From Owenia fusiformis (taxonomy: Eukaryota; Annelida; Polychaeta; Sabellida; Oweniidae): 64,000 nt of DNA. Positions 11,593-24,777 of the stretch are shown piece after piece (positions within the stretch are counted from its first letter, which is position 1; the number at the start of each line of letters is the position of its first letter). The stretch lies in contig CAIIXF020000006.1 in NCBI GenBank assembly GCA_903813345.2, positions 9,102,989 through 9,166,988 on the forward strand, given 5' to 3'. The notes below the pieces were generated by a model. It ran no database searches. It saw only the letters and a program-made list of their open reading frames with translations, and was not told where the DNA came from. The translations under genes were made by a program, and so were the position numbers.

Positions 11593-14500
11593 AGACTACC
11601 ACTACTAGCCGTCCAACAACCACCACCCCCAGGTCATCAACACAATCCACAATCTCAACTACTTTACCTCCATTTTTATGTAAGTATATCGTATATTTAA
11701 CTTAGTTGAGTAAATTGATATACAGTATATGTTTTACCAATAGCTAAAGTACGATTGAAAATTATAGCTCTCCAATAACAGCTCGTTGTAATAACAGAGT
11801 GTATCATTAATATGTGTCAATGAAATTTTTTAATGATTGAAGAATCCATGCTGCTTACTGATGATTTATTACATAATAAGAATAATGTCCTAGAATATTT
11901 GAACAACAATTGAAGAATTAAAGGAAAGACAAATCATCCATATTTCAACTTTCACCGATCTGTCTTTCGTAAAAAATGAGATTGTCATCATTCTTTTATG
12001 ATGTTATTTTTATGGTAAAACATATTTTCCGTTATTTCTTGTTAAAAGTTCTTCGAAATTTGAAAAATCTAAGTAAATGTAGCATTTAATTTTTAGATTA
12101 GGCATGAGCTCACTGATTAGTTCAAATGAAACAATAATATTCCCATACAAAAATAAGTAGAAATTGCATATATATAAATGTACATACAAGTAGAAGTATC
12201 TACAGTAAGACTAAAATGTGTTACAAAACAGAATAAGAAAATGAAACAGAGTCATATGGAAGACAAAATGAGATCACAACTCTACTTGCGACTCTTACCA
12301 ATTAATATAAAACAAGAACGTTCGTGAGAAAGCACGTTTGTTATTAGTTATTTACAATTTTAGCATCGTGTGGCCAGCCTTTCTTTACTCCAAGTCCAAG
12401 GCGTGCAGAACCTAGGATCATAGGTGGAGAGGCAGCCGTGAATCATACGTGGCCCTGGGCTGTGAGCTTATTATGGAATGGTGAACACTACTGTGGGGGT
12501 ACTCTCATCAGCCGGTCATATGTCGTAACAGCTGCACATTGTTTTGTGTATGTTTAAATCTTACTTATTGGAATACCTTTAAGAAGATATGATTAAATAT
12601 ATGCATATTGTCTACACGCTTTCGATATATCATTTGTGAACGCGTTCGACATATTTTTCATATTCATTAGTTTGCTTGAAGAACAGCAACACTCGGTGCG
12701 TCTTCATGAACACATTTAAATAAATACAAAATACACCATAAACATAAAAAAAAGATCTTATGAAATACCTTCAACTGTGTACAAGTACACATAAACATAA
12801 ATATAAAAAAATCTTAAAGGCCCCATGTAAAGTTTAAACCACTTTGGCTAATATTGTAGTCTTACCCACTGTTATGAAAGTGTGATATGTGAAACTTTTT
12901 TTTAAAATTTCAAAAAGTGGTTTTTGATAGACTTTTTGTTCCAAAATTTGTGAATTTATTTAAAACCAACTTTTAGAGGTCACTCATATCTTCTAATTAG
13001 CCACAATTCATATCAATGCATAGCATTTATCCTCCCATGTTTTTTGCCGAAAAAATTAAGAAAATCGGTTGATAAACAAGCGAGAAATGAACTTATCAGT
13101 GCATAAAAATGGTTCTGAGAAAAATGCATTTCAAAATTTTAGTTCTCATAGAAACCAATGGTACAATGATATCTAAAACATAATTTATTCTTCCTTTTAA
13201 TTTGGTTAGACAATCAACATTGGTTTTTATGAAAGTCTAGCATATTTAGAAAATATTGACATCGAAAAAAAAATTCAATTTTTTTCAAAAAGTTTTTGTT
13301 ACCTTAGTGACATCACTAATGTTTCAAAATATTTTTGATAAGCTAAAACATTGGTGTAGCCCATTAAATATGACATTTTATTATTGAAATAGCGTGTCTT
13401 TTGTTCAATCTTTGCATTGGTGTTAAAAAGATAATCTTTTTTGAAATGCATTAAGAAATATTTGATGATTAAGAAATTTGAATATTTGAGAAATGAAATG
13501 CTCACAACTTTTTTTGTTCAAAAATCTCTAAAATCACTTTTTAAGTCCTGACAAATAGTAAATGAATGAAAAAAAAATATTTTCAAACTTTAGACGGGGG
13601 CTTTAAACAATCATCTAAAACATTCTTGTATTTTTCATTTTTGTTGTAGAAATCAACGAGCAATATTCTATCGGAATTGGACGTTAGTGTTTGGTGAACA
13701 CGATTTATCAATTACTGAAAAATCCCAACAGGAACGAAAGATGAACTCATTCACCATACATCCGTTTTATGAGGCAGAGGGCGTCCTTCACGACATAGCC
13801 CTGGTAGAGTTGAACAGACCCATCGACTATAACATATATGTAAGCCCTGTTTGCTTACCCCATGTTGACTATTTCGAAAAGGCCGTTACAGAAGGGGACC
13901 CTGGAAATATAAATAGTTGCTATATAGTTGGCTGGGGTGTTACACGTAAGTTTGTCAACTTACATACACACTCCCCTTAAAGTAAGTCAAGTTTTCATTT
14001 TGTAGCATATCACAGTCTGTCAATGTTAAAACCTTAATTCTGTTTGTTACATAAATTCGGAAGTGTATGACAAAGATTAACTTCTTGAATTGCCAAAAAT
14101 AAGCAGTGTTTGATGAATGATCCAAAAGCGGACTTCCAGTTGACAAACTTATGAAGGGTAGTGTAGTAGTTAGCCGAGATAATACGCGCCTTGGCAACGG
14201 GAAGTTTTGGTCGTGAGGCTAGTAAGTGAACGTTTCGTACTTGTGTTTCAGAGGTGATTGGTCCGGATCAAAAACAAAGCAACAAACTTCAGGAATTGGC
14301 AGTTCCTATTATAAACCAAACCCTTTGTAATTCTCCCTACTGGTATGATGGTCGGGTAAAGTCAACCATGATGTGTGCTGGCTATGCAGAAGGTCGGAAA
14401 GATGCGTGCAGCGTAAGATGGTTGTCCTTTTTGCAGTTTGACAAGAATATTTATCTAATCTTAATTAAAAGACAATGGCTTGAATTCAACATTTTCAAAA

Positions 14501-17500
14501 TGAAAGAATTCTGTTGAAATTCGACGCCTGATAATTTCTTTTTAAGTTTGACCCAAAAGATAATTTAAACGTCCACATTTTTATTTCGGTAAACAAAATT
14601 CCCTTTTAATTGCTCTGGAGCCCAATACAGTCTTGCTAAAATATATACGTTTTATTAACTGATTATTACTAGGCAGATTCGGGTTCGCCGCTTGTATGCT
14701 ATGTCGGAAACAGATGGGTGTTTGGAGGGATCATCAGTTGGGGGATCGGATGTGCTGCTCCTAGGCACCCTGGGGTTTACACTAGGGTACCAAAATATTA
14801 TGATTGGATTGTGGGTAACACAGGTCAGTGGCTTTTATCACAGTTGTCGATTCTAAATGACTACATGTTTCAAAGATGCAATGCATGTAATATTAGACAG
14901 ACATTACTAAAAACTGAAACATTCGGAGAACTTACATTTCAGTCTAGATCAAATAAAATGCTATATACAGCCACTGTTTTATGTTTATAAGATGTCGCTG
15001 GGGAGAATTATGTCATAGAGACCCCAGTACCTACAACACCTTCTACTACAAAAAGAACAACTACCATACCATTTGAGGTCACCACTCTAGACCCTGGTCC
15101 TATGGTTTCAAGTAAGTTTTTAATTAGGAGAGGATAAAAATATTTAGCCTGACGTTCAAGTTAGTAACGGGTTCACAAATATATATGTGTACAACTGCAG
15201 GCCCCTGGCCAGATTTATGGGATTCACATTTGACAACTTTAATTTGGCCCAAAATTATTTGAGAAGTGCTCAGGATGGTGAAACAACAACATGACTTTGA
15301 AAGAATTTTTGGCCAAGGGAAATCAGAAAATCTCAAGTTTTCAAAGAGAGGTATCGATATGGTGAAATGAATTCACGGTCCTTTGTGTAATGTTGACTGA
15401 TTGGCAACAATTTAATGCAAAAATCATTAACATATATTTGATTTTTTCTGTTTTGTTAACATTTTTGGTTTTTAGTGAAATTGTTTTTTTGTTTCTTTCT
15501 ACCAATTCTTGTCTTTCCGAACCTTGTTCGAACAAAATAGCATATACAACATTTTCTTAGATCTCTCAATAGTATTGTTATACAAAGGAAATTTTTGTTG
15601 ATTTAACAAAAAGTATGCAAAAACTTAAAACAGAACCCCCAAAAATAGATAAAAAATAAAAAGTTAAACCTTTTATTACATGAACGAGATACTTTTTAAA
15701 ACCAACCAAACGTTTCCTTTGTACACTTACAATATTGAGGGACCTAAACACGTTGTGTTTATGTCGTTTTGTTCCAATGAGGTTCGGATAGATGTTTCAT
15801 TTCATTTCGAACATACAATACCAAGAACGAAAGAAGTGTCTGGTGTGTTTTCTAAAACAATATAGAGAAAAATATATATTTCAAATTATAATGTTACCAT
15901 CCAAAAGATGAACATTAAATTGACTCTGTGTAAAATTTTCAGAATGTTTTGACGACTGGTTTAAGAGAAACGCGTGTTGAAAAAGTTCACCATATCGATA
16001 CCACTCCTTTGAGCTCCAACCCCTAAAGACATGCAATATTAAACTGTACAATTATAGGGCCATGTGGAGACAGAAATTTAGACCAGCTCTACAGAACTCG
16101 AATAATCGGTGGTAAACAGGTTATCCCTTTGTCCTGGCCATGGATGGTGAGCCTATGGTACGACGGACAACACTATTGTGCTGGCACACTTATTAACAAC
16201 TATTGGATCTTGACTGCTGCACAGTGTTTCAGGTAAACATATACAGGACTAGATATCGTATTTTACACCAGGTTTTATTAATAGGCCTATTCATGACCCT
16301 CAATTCGGTATTTGCCAGCATTTTCATTTGAAAGCTATTAAAATTACACTATAAAGTGTGCACTATAAAGTGTGCGCTATAGAGTGTGCACTCTTCGTTT
16401 ACCCCCCCTATCACACAAAACTAGTTCTTACCCGTTCTTGCCAGTCCTACGAAAACGTCGTAAAACGGGCTCAATCTGGCTGTGGTCGGGAAATATGTCT
16501 AAAATAATTAGCTACTTCGTTCATAAACAGTCTTCAAAACGTCCATCTCATTCGCAGTTCGTTCAGGTCGCACCACGTCGGTGTGCAAAGTCGTATAACG
16601 CTTCCCTTAGTCTAGAAGGTCATCATGACCTGATTACAGAACGGTATGGTCGTCATCGAATTTTGAATCGATTCAAAATTCTAAATCACATTCCCCGTCC
16701 GGGAAAGTCCATGAAGTTCGTAAACAGACCGTAGAACGTTGTAGCTACGTTCATTCCGTTCGCACACAGTTTAAAACCAGTTTTGAAGAACGCAGTGGTA
16801 ACTTGCTTGGTGTGCAATTAGTTCTACCTCGTTCTCAATACGTCCTCTGACAGTTCAACTAGTTGTAAAAACGTCCCTAGTAGGATTGAAGTACGACGGT
16901 GCCGTTCGTAGTACGTCCAGCTCGTCGTTAGTAGGTTGTCACTCGTTCTAATTGTAGAACGTGACGACCAAAAGAACATTCTGAGCATGTTCTAAGTTCT
17001 ACAGGACCTACCCGTTCGAGTACGTTCGATGAAGTTTGTATATAGACCCCAAACGGTTCTAAGTACGTTCAGTCCGTTCGTACACAGTTGAAGCCCGTTT
17101 TTGAGAACGTAGTGAGAACTAGTTTGGTGTGATAGTAGGGTTACTATATGCCATTGATTAGATCAAGTATATACGTTTTTAATTATACGTGTATATGTTT
17201 TTCATTATGTGACGCCATTATATCGGAAACGAAATTATTTTGCAAAAGTTATTACTATTTCTAAATGTGCAAGCATTACTTTATTCGAACAAAGCTACTT
17301 TTGAAACGCAGTTTTGAAGATAAAACAAACTTTCCATACATCACATTTTAATCACATTGAGTAAGGTTTCAATATAAGCAGCACGTGGCCTTGACAAGAT
17401 TGCTGTTTATCTATACATGCAACAAAAAGCGCAATTATAGCTCAATATATTATAAAATGTTAAGTTGATTTAATTGATCATTCAAACAATTTAAATGTAA

Positions 17501-18830
17501 TACAATATAAAATAATGTATTTTTATTTTGCAGCTACAATAGAAACGTCCCACGCAAATGGACAGCAAATCTCGCCAGACACGACCTATCAGGGAACGAT
17601 CGCCTTCAAAGGCAGATTAATTTTGCTGAAATTATATCACACGAGAACTTTACTAACTTCCCAATCAGTAACGATATAGCACTTGTACGACTAGCAACAC
17701 CAATAGCGTACAGCACAGGTATATTCCCCGCTTGTATACCATATATCGACCCATTTGCTCCGGCTCTGAGGTATGGAGATCCTGACAATAGGTTCCAGTG
17801 CTTTAGTATGGGATGGGGAATTTATAGTAAGTGCACTAGTGATCTCATTTTTTGTTCTCCTTGACTTTACGCATAGTGTTGGCAATTAAAACCACTGCCA
17901 TGTCACAATAGCAATTTGTATAAAAGCTGCAGAGGATTGAAGTTGCATTCGTAGGCTCTCATTTAAAAAGAAAACAATATTGTGATTGCCACGTCGAGAC
18001 ACGACCCATTCATTTTTTTCCTAATTCACATTTCTTTTTTCTCCAAAGGTGCTAGGCAATTTTCTACGTACAGCAATGTCATAAGACAGGTACAGCTTCC
18101 AATTTTGAAATCCAGTCTCTGTAATTCAACTAACTGGTACAACGGTAAGGTATCGAATGAAATGCTTTGTGCTGGATATGCAAATGGTGGAAAGGACACG
18201 TGCACGGTAAGTCACACTCCCCGCCAAAATTTTGGCAACCCCATTTTCCCATTCGATTGTTATACATACATTTACAGTTAAGCCAGTAAAGGTGTGCACC
18301 GACTTTAAGCTTGTTATGTTTGAATTTGGATTTCAAATCTTTCTGAAAATTGATTACCTTTTAAAAAACTTACCCTGAGACACTGGAAGCAATCTTCAAA
18401 CAGTATGTCCATGTACTCCCTACAATGATAATTTTATTTTCTGAAAAAGAATTAATACATTTGTATGGAATTTATTTTATGTATTTTCTCTAGTACTGGT
18501 TAAAGTTAAATCCCTCATGGTACTCAATCCAGAAACTAGTAAATTAAACAACATTCAATTCACGTTCTAAGACCAGTAGAATGAGATACTTTAACAATTT
18601 TAGATATCAATTAATTATTACATGTTTCCTTATTTATACTTTTGCAGGGCGATTCAGGTGGTCCTTTGATTTGTAATCTACACAATAGATGGCAACAAGC
18701 AGGGATAACTAGTTGGGGCGGCGTGTGTGCCCAAGCACGTCAACCAGGCGTTTACACTCGAGTGGCTAGCTACACTTCATGGATTAATGAGACAATGTAT
18801 AGAATAGATGCACTAATGAACACGCCTTAG
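11593..18830 (+). CDS. tandem trypsin-like serine protease, two S1 domains (5' incomplete)
   Basis: Ten exons join in frame to 601 residues and a TAG: 11593-11679, 12364-12547, 13650-13945, 14252-14412, 14673-14823, 14992-15111, 16058-16232, 17534-17826, 18049-18206, 18648-18830. The order is Ser/Thr/Pro linker, S1 domain 1, linker, S1 domain 2. Both domains have the same intron phases (linker 1, His exon 2, Asp exon 1, next 0), so the second unit arose by duplication of the first. The first exon starts in mid-codon with a linker rich in Thr and Pro, so there must be upstream exons with at least a signal peptide; I could not find them. Secreted or extracellular location is expected for this family. 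Domain 1 keeps the triad; domain 2 lacks His. Introns contain MITEs at 12814, 15342 and 16408. A possible AATAAA lies at 19197. Confidence 0.85.
12364..14823 (+). other. S1 protease domain 1 (catalytic triad present)
   Basis: Spans exons 2-5 of the protease gene. Activation site R-IIGGEAA, His motif VVTAAHCF, Asp motif HDIALVELN, and Ser in ADSGSP. The usual GDSGGP is therefore altered at two of the glycines, one of which (Gly193) helps form the oxyanion hole. KDAC six residues before the Ser places an Asp in the primary specificity pocket, which predicts cleavage after Lys or Arg if active. SWG and PGVYTRV are intact. Confidence 0.85.
12814..13606. mobile_element. TTAA-flanked MITE in protease intron 2
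   Basis: Begins TTAAAGGCCCCATGTAAAGT and ends with the inverted counterpart GGGGGCTTTAA. TTAA target duplication and a TTAAAGG terminus resemble the T2/Kolobok signature. Interior is AT-rich and non-coding. Confidence 0.7.
15342..16011. mobile_element. 670-bp MITE in protease intron, copy 1
   Basis: Inverted termini share GGTATCGATATGGTGAA, preceded by CAAAG on both ends. Interior segments recur inverted at 32308-32692, for example CGGTCCTTTGTGTAATGTTG. Non-coding. Confidence 0.65.
16058..18830 (+). other. S1 protease domain 2, catalytic His replaced by Gln
   Basis: Spans exons 7-10. Activation-like R-IIGGKQV, then LTAAQCF where the family has TAAHCF, so the triad His is Gln. Asp (NDIALVRL) and Ser (QGDSGGPL region, here GDSGGPL) are retained, as is the pocket Asp in KDTC. 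Without the His the domain should be proteolytically inactive and may serve as a binding or regulatory module. The exon and splice sites around it are sound (acceptor ATTATAG, donor AG|GTAAAC), which argues against a pseudogene. A misread base would be needed to explain it otherwise: CAG for CAC or CAT. Confidence 0.85.
16408..17135. mobile_element. MITE with CTATCACACCAAACTAGTTC ends, copy in protease intron
   Basis: Left end CTATCACACAAAACTAGTTC; the right end is the inverted CTATCACACCAAACTAGTTC. Related copies lie at 28646-29270, 31893-32165, 32693-33480 and about 33655-34165. It sits in the intron between exons 7 and 8 of the protease gene. No transposase. Confidence 0.75.
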
Positions 18831-18899
18831 TTGTACAAAAATTGTAGAACACTCATAATGACTGTACATACATGTACATGTGATATAACAAACAGTCAT
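18831..18899. other. short 3' flank of the protease gene
   Basis: Non-coding bases between the protease stop codon and the CACTG end of the next element. The 3' UTR probably runs into that element. Confidence 0.4.
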
Positions 18900-19493
18900 C
18901 ACTGCGTCAAATGTGAAATTCCAAGCAATTTCTAGACGTGCAAAGATAGTCTAGGAACTCCGCGTATCTAGAGATTCCAAGACGTGTCAAGAGGTGCAAA
19001 GACCTCGCGTGTAAAGAGCGTGTCAAGAGTTTTGATATCTCTTTGCACAGCCTTATCAAAACAAACAGTATAATTAGACCGGCCACATGTTGTTATGCCC
19101 TATAGTCGCGCTTAATTATACTTTACTAGGATTGGAATATAACAATCATTTTAATTTCGTGTTAATAATAATTTGTGTTTTTTAAATCATTATCAAAATA
19201 AAATTAATTTAAAATTATGCGTGTGCGTGTAAGTATAGGCAATAGCTTAGTCGAAATGAGTAGATGTGTGCAGATGGAGATCGCCTATGTATTTTGCTAA
19301 ATCTGACATTTTTACAGGATCATGTTAAAGATCAAATGAAAACACGAAATGTGTTTTTCTTAGGTTTATCTACCCTGATTTCGAGTGATTTTAACTTGGA
19401 CGCATATTCCTAGATATTAAAACAGTTTGAATAATTAACAAAGTCCACTTTGAACCGTGTCAATCAAATTGTCAAATATGTAGATAGCACATT

Positions 19494-19695
19494 CAGGCCC
19501 GAATACAGGGGGGATAGATTGGTTCTAGCGACCCCCCCCCCCCCCCTCCGTGACCAAAATTGCATTTTTCACCCCATACTGAGCACCTTTTAAATTAATT
19601 TGCTCATTTTTGAACTAACATTGCCAAAAGTAAACTCCCCCTGGAATTTCTTAAAAAAGTAACCCACCCCTTGGCAAATCCTGGCTATAGGTCTG
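19494..19695. mobile_element. short MITE with CAGGCCCG end and C-run
   Basis: Left CAGGCCCGAATACAGG and an imperfect inverted right end (CCTGGCTATAGGTCTGG), with a run of about 18 C inside. Same family as 21398-21578, 46518-46687, 49622-49832 and the split copy around 49128-52656. Confidence 0.6.
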
Positions 19696-21397
19696 GAACG
19701 CCTGAAACATGCTCTGATATAATGAGGAATATTCTGTGATCTGAGCATATCAGATGGGAAGAGTTATGAATGTCAATAAGTGTGATTGTTATCATGTAAT
19801 CATCTACCTTAATGTCAATACATTACATAAGGCATTGTACATGTATTTAACAACAGGCACATCCTTCTTCAAAGGACTTCATTTATACTTGTAAAATACC
19901 CTTCCAGCGAGGATGCAACAGGCACAGTTACACAAGTTTTATGACCCCAATTAGATGAAATATGAGCTGGGATGAAAGATCTCAAAAATCAAGGGCTGGG
20001 AAGATTTGAGATGTCATGGTTTACTATCATGACGCTGAAACATGTGTCGCTTATTGTCACCTGTATTGATCATGATGGGGCGACGGCAGTGCCCCGAGTC
20101 TTTTTGATCTGTTTAATCTTTATTAGTTACTATTTAAAATTGAATAATTTAGGACCCCGGAAGCAAAACAACTCTTTGTTATGAAAGGAATACACCACCC
20201 ACATGGACAGAACCCCTCATGTAAACCATCTATAAATACCTTTGAAATCAATTTGATTTTTGATCTACATCTGAATCTCAGATGGAGAGTACTCTTTGAC
20301 AAGATCAACATTTAAAAGTGTAGGAAACTTTTGATAAAGATGTTTAATAGCTAATTATTCAGACATATTGTTCTTTCATGTTGACGATCATCGAACATAA
20401 TTGCAATCAACTTCCATGATATTTGCAATTTTGAATTTTGAATTATTTTGAATGCAAATGTACTCAAGTACTATATCCTGAGTTCTGCCCGGATCCCCGA
20501 AAACGTTTAAAATCAAACTCGATTATTTAGCTAGACTTCAAAATAAGGGATTCAATAGAAACATGAAATCCATATCACTGTATAAATTGTGGAATTTCTA
20601 GTAATTTTTAGACGTGCTTAGCCGGTCTAGAAACTCTGCGTATCTAGAGATAGAGGAGGGGAGAGAGGGCTAATTTTATAGCTGAAATTAAAAATAGCTT
20701 ATGATCTATAAATTTATATGGTTGTTCTTATAATGAACAACTATTGGTTTAATATCTGATATGTGGACGGATATTTCTTGATTTGGTTTAAAAAGAAACT
20801 GAATGTAGGGTTGCAAAAATGAGGGAGACAAAGACGTTCGAAGGGTGGGGGTAAAATTTAATTAAAATTAAGCTGAGACAGAATGAGAATAAACATATCT
20901 GTTAGTTGCTCATGTAAACGAAAACAAATTAGAGGGTTCATTAGCACCGCAGACCAGATTTGCAAAATTGGGGGAGTGCATTTTCCCAGGATTTCAAACA
21001 ATACTATATCTAAAATGTTGCCCCTCATATGCCTGGGTCATATTTGCTCCGATTCATCGGACATTAGACAAAGTCTAACAAATCATGAACGAATCAAACT
21101 AAAATTCCTTATAAAACCGGAATCAAATGTTTTAAATGAAATCCAAGTTAAACATGGGTATTGTCAAACTTATCGACGATTTAACAATGATGCAAAAATC
21201 CATCCTTTGATCATTAGTTTAATCACAAGTTCAGGTTATGTGGATTATAAAGTTAAAACTCTTAAAGAATAATCCCTTGCCATTGAAAATGATACCGAGA
21301 CCCTCATACTTCTCCCGGGATACTTAAACCAGACTCGATATTTGGAATACACTCTCTGTATAAAACACATTATTTTAACCCTCAAAATGAATATATT

Positions 21398-21578
21398 CAG
21401 GCCCGTAGCCCCCCCCCCACCCCGGCCAAAAAAATCTTTCAAATCATGCAGTTTTCACCATTCTGAGCACTTTTTTAAGTGATTCTAGCTAATTTTGGAC
21501 CAAAATTGTCACAAGTGAACCACTTCTGGAATTTTTCAAAAAGTGAATCCCCCTTGGCAACTCCTGGCTACAGGCCTG
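21398..21578. mobile_element. short MITE, CAGGCCCGTAGCC family
   Basis: Left CAGGCCCGTAGCC followed by a C-run; right GGCTACAGGCCTG is its inverted counterpart. The interior (AGTTTTCACCATTCTGAGCA) matches other family members. Confidence 0.65.
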
Positions 21579-21773
21579 ATACAGGCCTGAGGTAATTTTG
21601 CTTAGCGCCTGTTTCGAGATTCGCAAAATTAAACCCTGATTCAATCCATTCCTAGCAGAACACCAAACGCTGAAAAGGACACATCGTGAAAGGAAACAAA
21701 AATATTATTTTCAAAGTGCCGAAACAAACATGTCTTATTGTATTTTATGGCTATATCAATTGAATACATGTTA

Positions 21774-22251
21774 CAGGGACGTAGCCAGGCTTCAGCCAGG
21801 GTGGTGCGATCGTCAAAAAATCGGTTTTCAGTCGGGGTGATGCGATTGTGGCATATAAACAAGCCAAAAATTAAGAGGTCGGTCAGGGGAAGGTTTGCAT
21901 ACGATGCAATTTGTACCTGCAAGCTCATTTTTCACATATAAATTAATAAAGTCGATTCCTTGGGAATACGTTACTGGGTTTATAAGCGTAACGAGGAGAA
22001 GCGATGGGTTCGCACCCCCTCCTACAAGCAATAAAAGGTACCATAAGGTAGAGGAAGAAAAGAGCATTAAATTGATTCTTTGTTTGAAGCTTCTAGCTCA
22101 GGTTTGAAGGAAGTTGCATCATTTTCGTAAAAATTCAAAACAAATATTTTTTGCCTCATTTATGTCACGATCGCACCCCCCGACTGAAAACCTAAAATAT
22201 TTTGGTGATTGCATCACCCCTCCCCCCGACTGAAAGCTGGCTACGGCCCTG
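21774..22251. mobile_element. 478-bp MITE with CAGGGACGTAGCCAGG ends
   Basis: Termini CAGGGACGTAGCCAGG and, from the right, CAGGGCCGTAGCCAGC are inverted. The interior shares AAGCTTCTAGCTCA and neighbouring sequence with the element at 47683-49081. Non-coding. Confidence 0.65.
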
Positions 22252-22999
22252 GGGTTTTATCGAAAACTATATCGTCAACATTTTATCATTATGCGGAAAG
22301 TCCAATATGAAATCTTAAATGGTAAATATGTTGCATTTATGGAGGGAATTCCACTGTAAACTATAATGTGAATGTTTGATATGAATACTTCCATACAACC
22401 ATCAATATCCATTCTTTTGAAATAAGATGTTACAACAAAGGGAATATTGAAAACTACAGTGGTAAGAGCATCTTTCTGACTGCTAATTATGTGTATCAAC
22501 ATTTTGATTGCACCTCAGCTGGAGATTAAATCTTATAATAATTTGATCAAAGGGATTGTAATTTTCCCCAATTCGCTTATCTATGTTACAATCTGTATAC
22601 TTGTTATATTGTGAGCGGTATGTGTTGATAAACCAAAAAGTGTAAGATACCATTCTATATGTTTATCTTAGTGTTTAGCATAGGTAAGAATGGGGGATGG
22701 GCTGGCGGGGGTCCGTCTTTGAATAATTCCAAGGGGTTCATATATTATCACAATTTTGCTACAAAATCACTTGGAAAGTGCATGATTTGAAAGATTATTT
22801 GGCCAAGGCGTCCGCTATTAACATGAGTATGAATTTTATAAAAAAAATTACTTGAATCAAAATCGAAGAATTCCTTGCCCCGTGTGTTCACCATTCACCC
22901 CGGGGGTTCACACTCGGCTCAGGTGGGGTACCTGTTTTTACATTTGGTATGTCAAGCCAATGGACCCACATTTTAAGACAGATTTTTCCATTTTCTGGT

Positions 23000-23275
23000 A
23001 TAAGAATCGGTGTGGAAAATATGTTACCCCTCAATTGTGGTACGGCATTGGTCCCGGGGCATTGGTCTAGTTGTTACACATATCCTTCATTTGAGGTTGT
23101 TTATGATCATTTTACTCAAAGATCTGCCTTCTTCTCGGGGCATTCGATATTTCGAATGGCCTTGGTCTTATATTCTGGATATTTGGTACCCGGGGGTATG
23201 GCATTGGTTCTATATTTGGATGTTTGTCATGGCATTGGTCTTGTGTTTGGACATTTGATATGGCTTTTTGGGGTT
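23000..23275. repeat. degenerate GGCATTGGTCTT-type repeat
   Basis: Loose direct repeats of GGCATTGGTCT and ATATTTGGATATTTG. They generate overlapping open frames rich in Trp, Ile and Leu that I do not consider genes. Confidence 0.45.
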
Positions 23276-24747
23276 TATTTTAGTTTGTATGAGAACACAT
23301 TTAATGCCATCCCCCCAAATTACAAATCTACATCTATTCTCTCTATCCCAAAGGTGGATCGGAAGCATGAAAAACAGATGCAGACTCGGGACAGTTGCAA
23401 GGGGGGCTATAATGGAGAAATTCGTTTTGATTTTGAGTCTAACTGAAATATTTTGTCACAAATATTAATTAAATACTCAAATAGCCTGTTTTATTAAATG
23501 AGACTAGGGCAAAAAATCTATTCATTAAATCTAAAGCCTAGACGATATCTTCTGTAATCAAGGTGGTTTTGGTACACTTCCGCAATTATAAAAACAAAAA
23601 CATAGACTAAGTTATTAATCTTTTGTTATCATATCAGATTAAGTCAGGTTTGTCTCCGATTGTTATGCAGGTGTGTGTATCGACTCCAGTGAACAACATT
23701 AAGTGAATCAATCCTTGAAATTCCCAAATTCATTCCAAATTCTGGCCGTTAACCCCCCCCCCCCCCTCCCCCATGTCTCTTAATTACATTTATTTTGCAA
23801 ATGATATATAAATTATAGATTAAAATATTTCATTTTCGAATTGCACAAAGGGCAACATGTGAAGATAAAACCGCGATCCTAAAGCTACTTGCGAAACAAA
23901 GTGGTTTATGGTCCCTCCCCAATATCATTGTTATATTAATACCAATACAATGTACCTCTATGAATATCATAAATTCACTCCTTTTTAATATCAATAGTCA
24001 AACAAATTAAGTACTATGCTATAGTTGGTTATCAATCGGAGTTCACGACCTATTGATTACTCTTTAATACAAAATTTAACCATTTTAGAATGGGTAACTC
24101 ACACCCCCCCCCCCCCGTCCATGTCCATGAAGTGCGTAGACTGACATAATAGTGCCATTTATTAATTAAACATCACTGATTTATGTTGAGACATTCAGTG
24201 CGATTATTTCATTTCTTTGTTCAAAAAGTTAAAGCACCAATTAAATACATATTTTTATCACACAAAAGAGGCAGAATACTTGACCTTGTATCAATTCATA
24301 TCCCGATAATTCTTTACAAGGGAATGTTTCTTATTAAAACATAAGCAGCGCCTAGGCGTCGATTGGGGGGGGGGTCAATCCGGTGTTCTCAGGCTATGTA
24401 CAGCCAAGTATCCTGTTTATGTAAAAACCCTACGTTCCCGAATCACAATCAGACAATTAATTAGTATAGTTGCTGTGTCTAGCAATTGATCATAGAATTA
24501 GATGTTGCGAAAACTATGGGAACTTGTACCTGTCTGTTTATGGATAGGCTGGGAAAGAACAGCAGAGAGAATGGTACATTCGATTGATGAATATGCTTGT
24601 TTTGCCCAATTGTGTATTAAAATGGCCCTCATTTATCATATGTATGGTCACAAGTTAAGTCGGCGATAATTTGTATTGACTTAACTTGAAACAAATTACT
24701 CCGAAATCCAAATACTCGTCGAAAAGTAAGGTTATCTTTATATTAAG

Positions 24748-24777
24748 CATGGGCTCTATCAGGTGGTAGAGCCCATG
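24748..24777. repeat. 30-bp hairpin
   Basis: CATGGGCTCT and AGAGCCCATG flank the loop ATCAGGTGGT. Isolated; function unknown. Confidence 0.7.

Noticed and set aside
20883-21272. 129-codon frame within the possible CACTA element
   Set aside because: No transposase motif or other recognised domain; unsupported by splice or context, so not called a gene.
23010-23446. Trp/Ile-rich overlapping frames
   Set aside because: Arise from degenerate GGCATTGGTCTT-type repeats.
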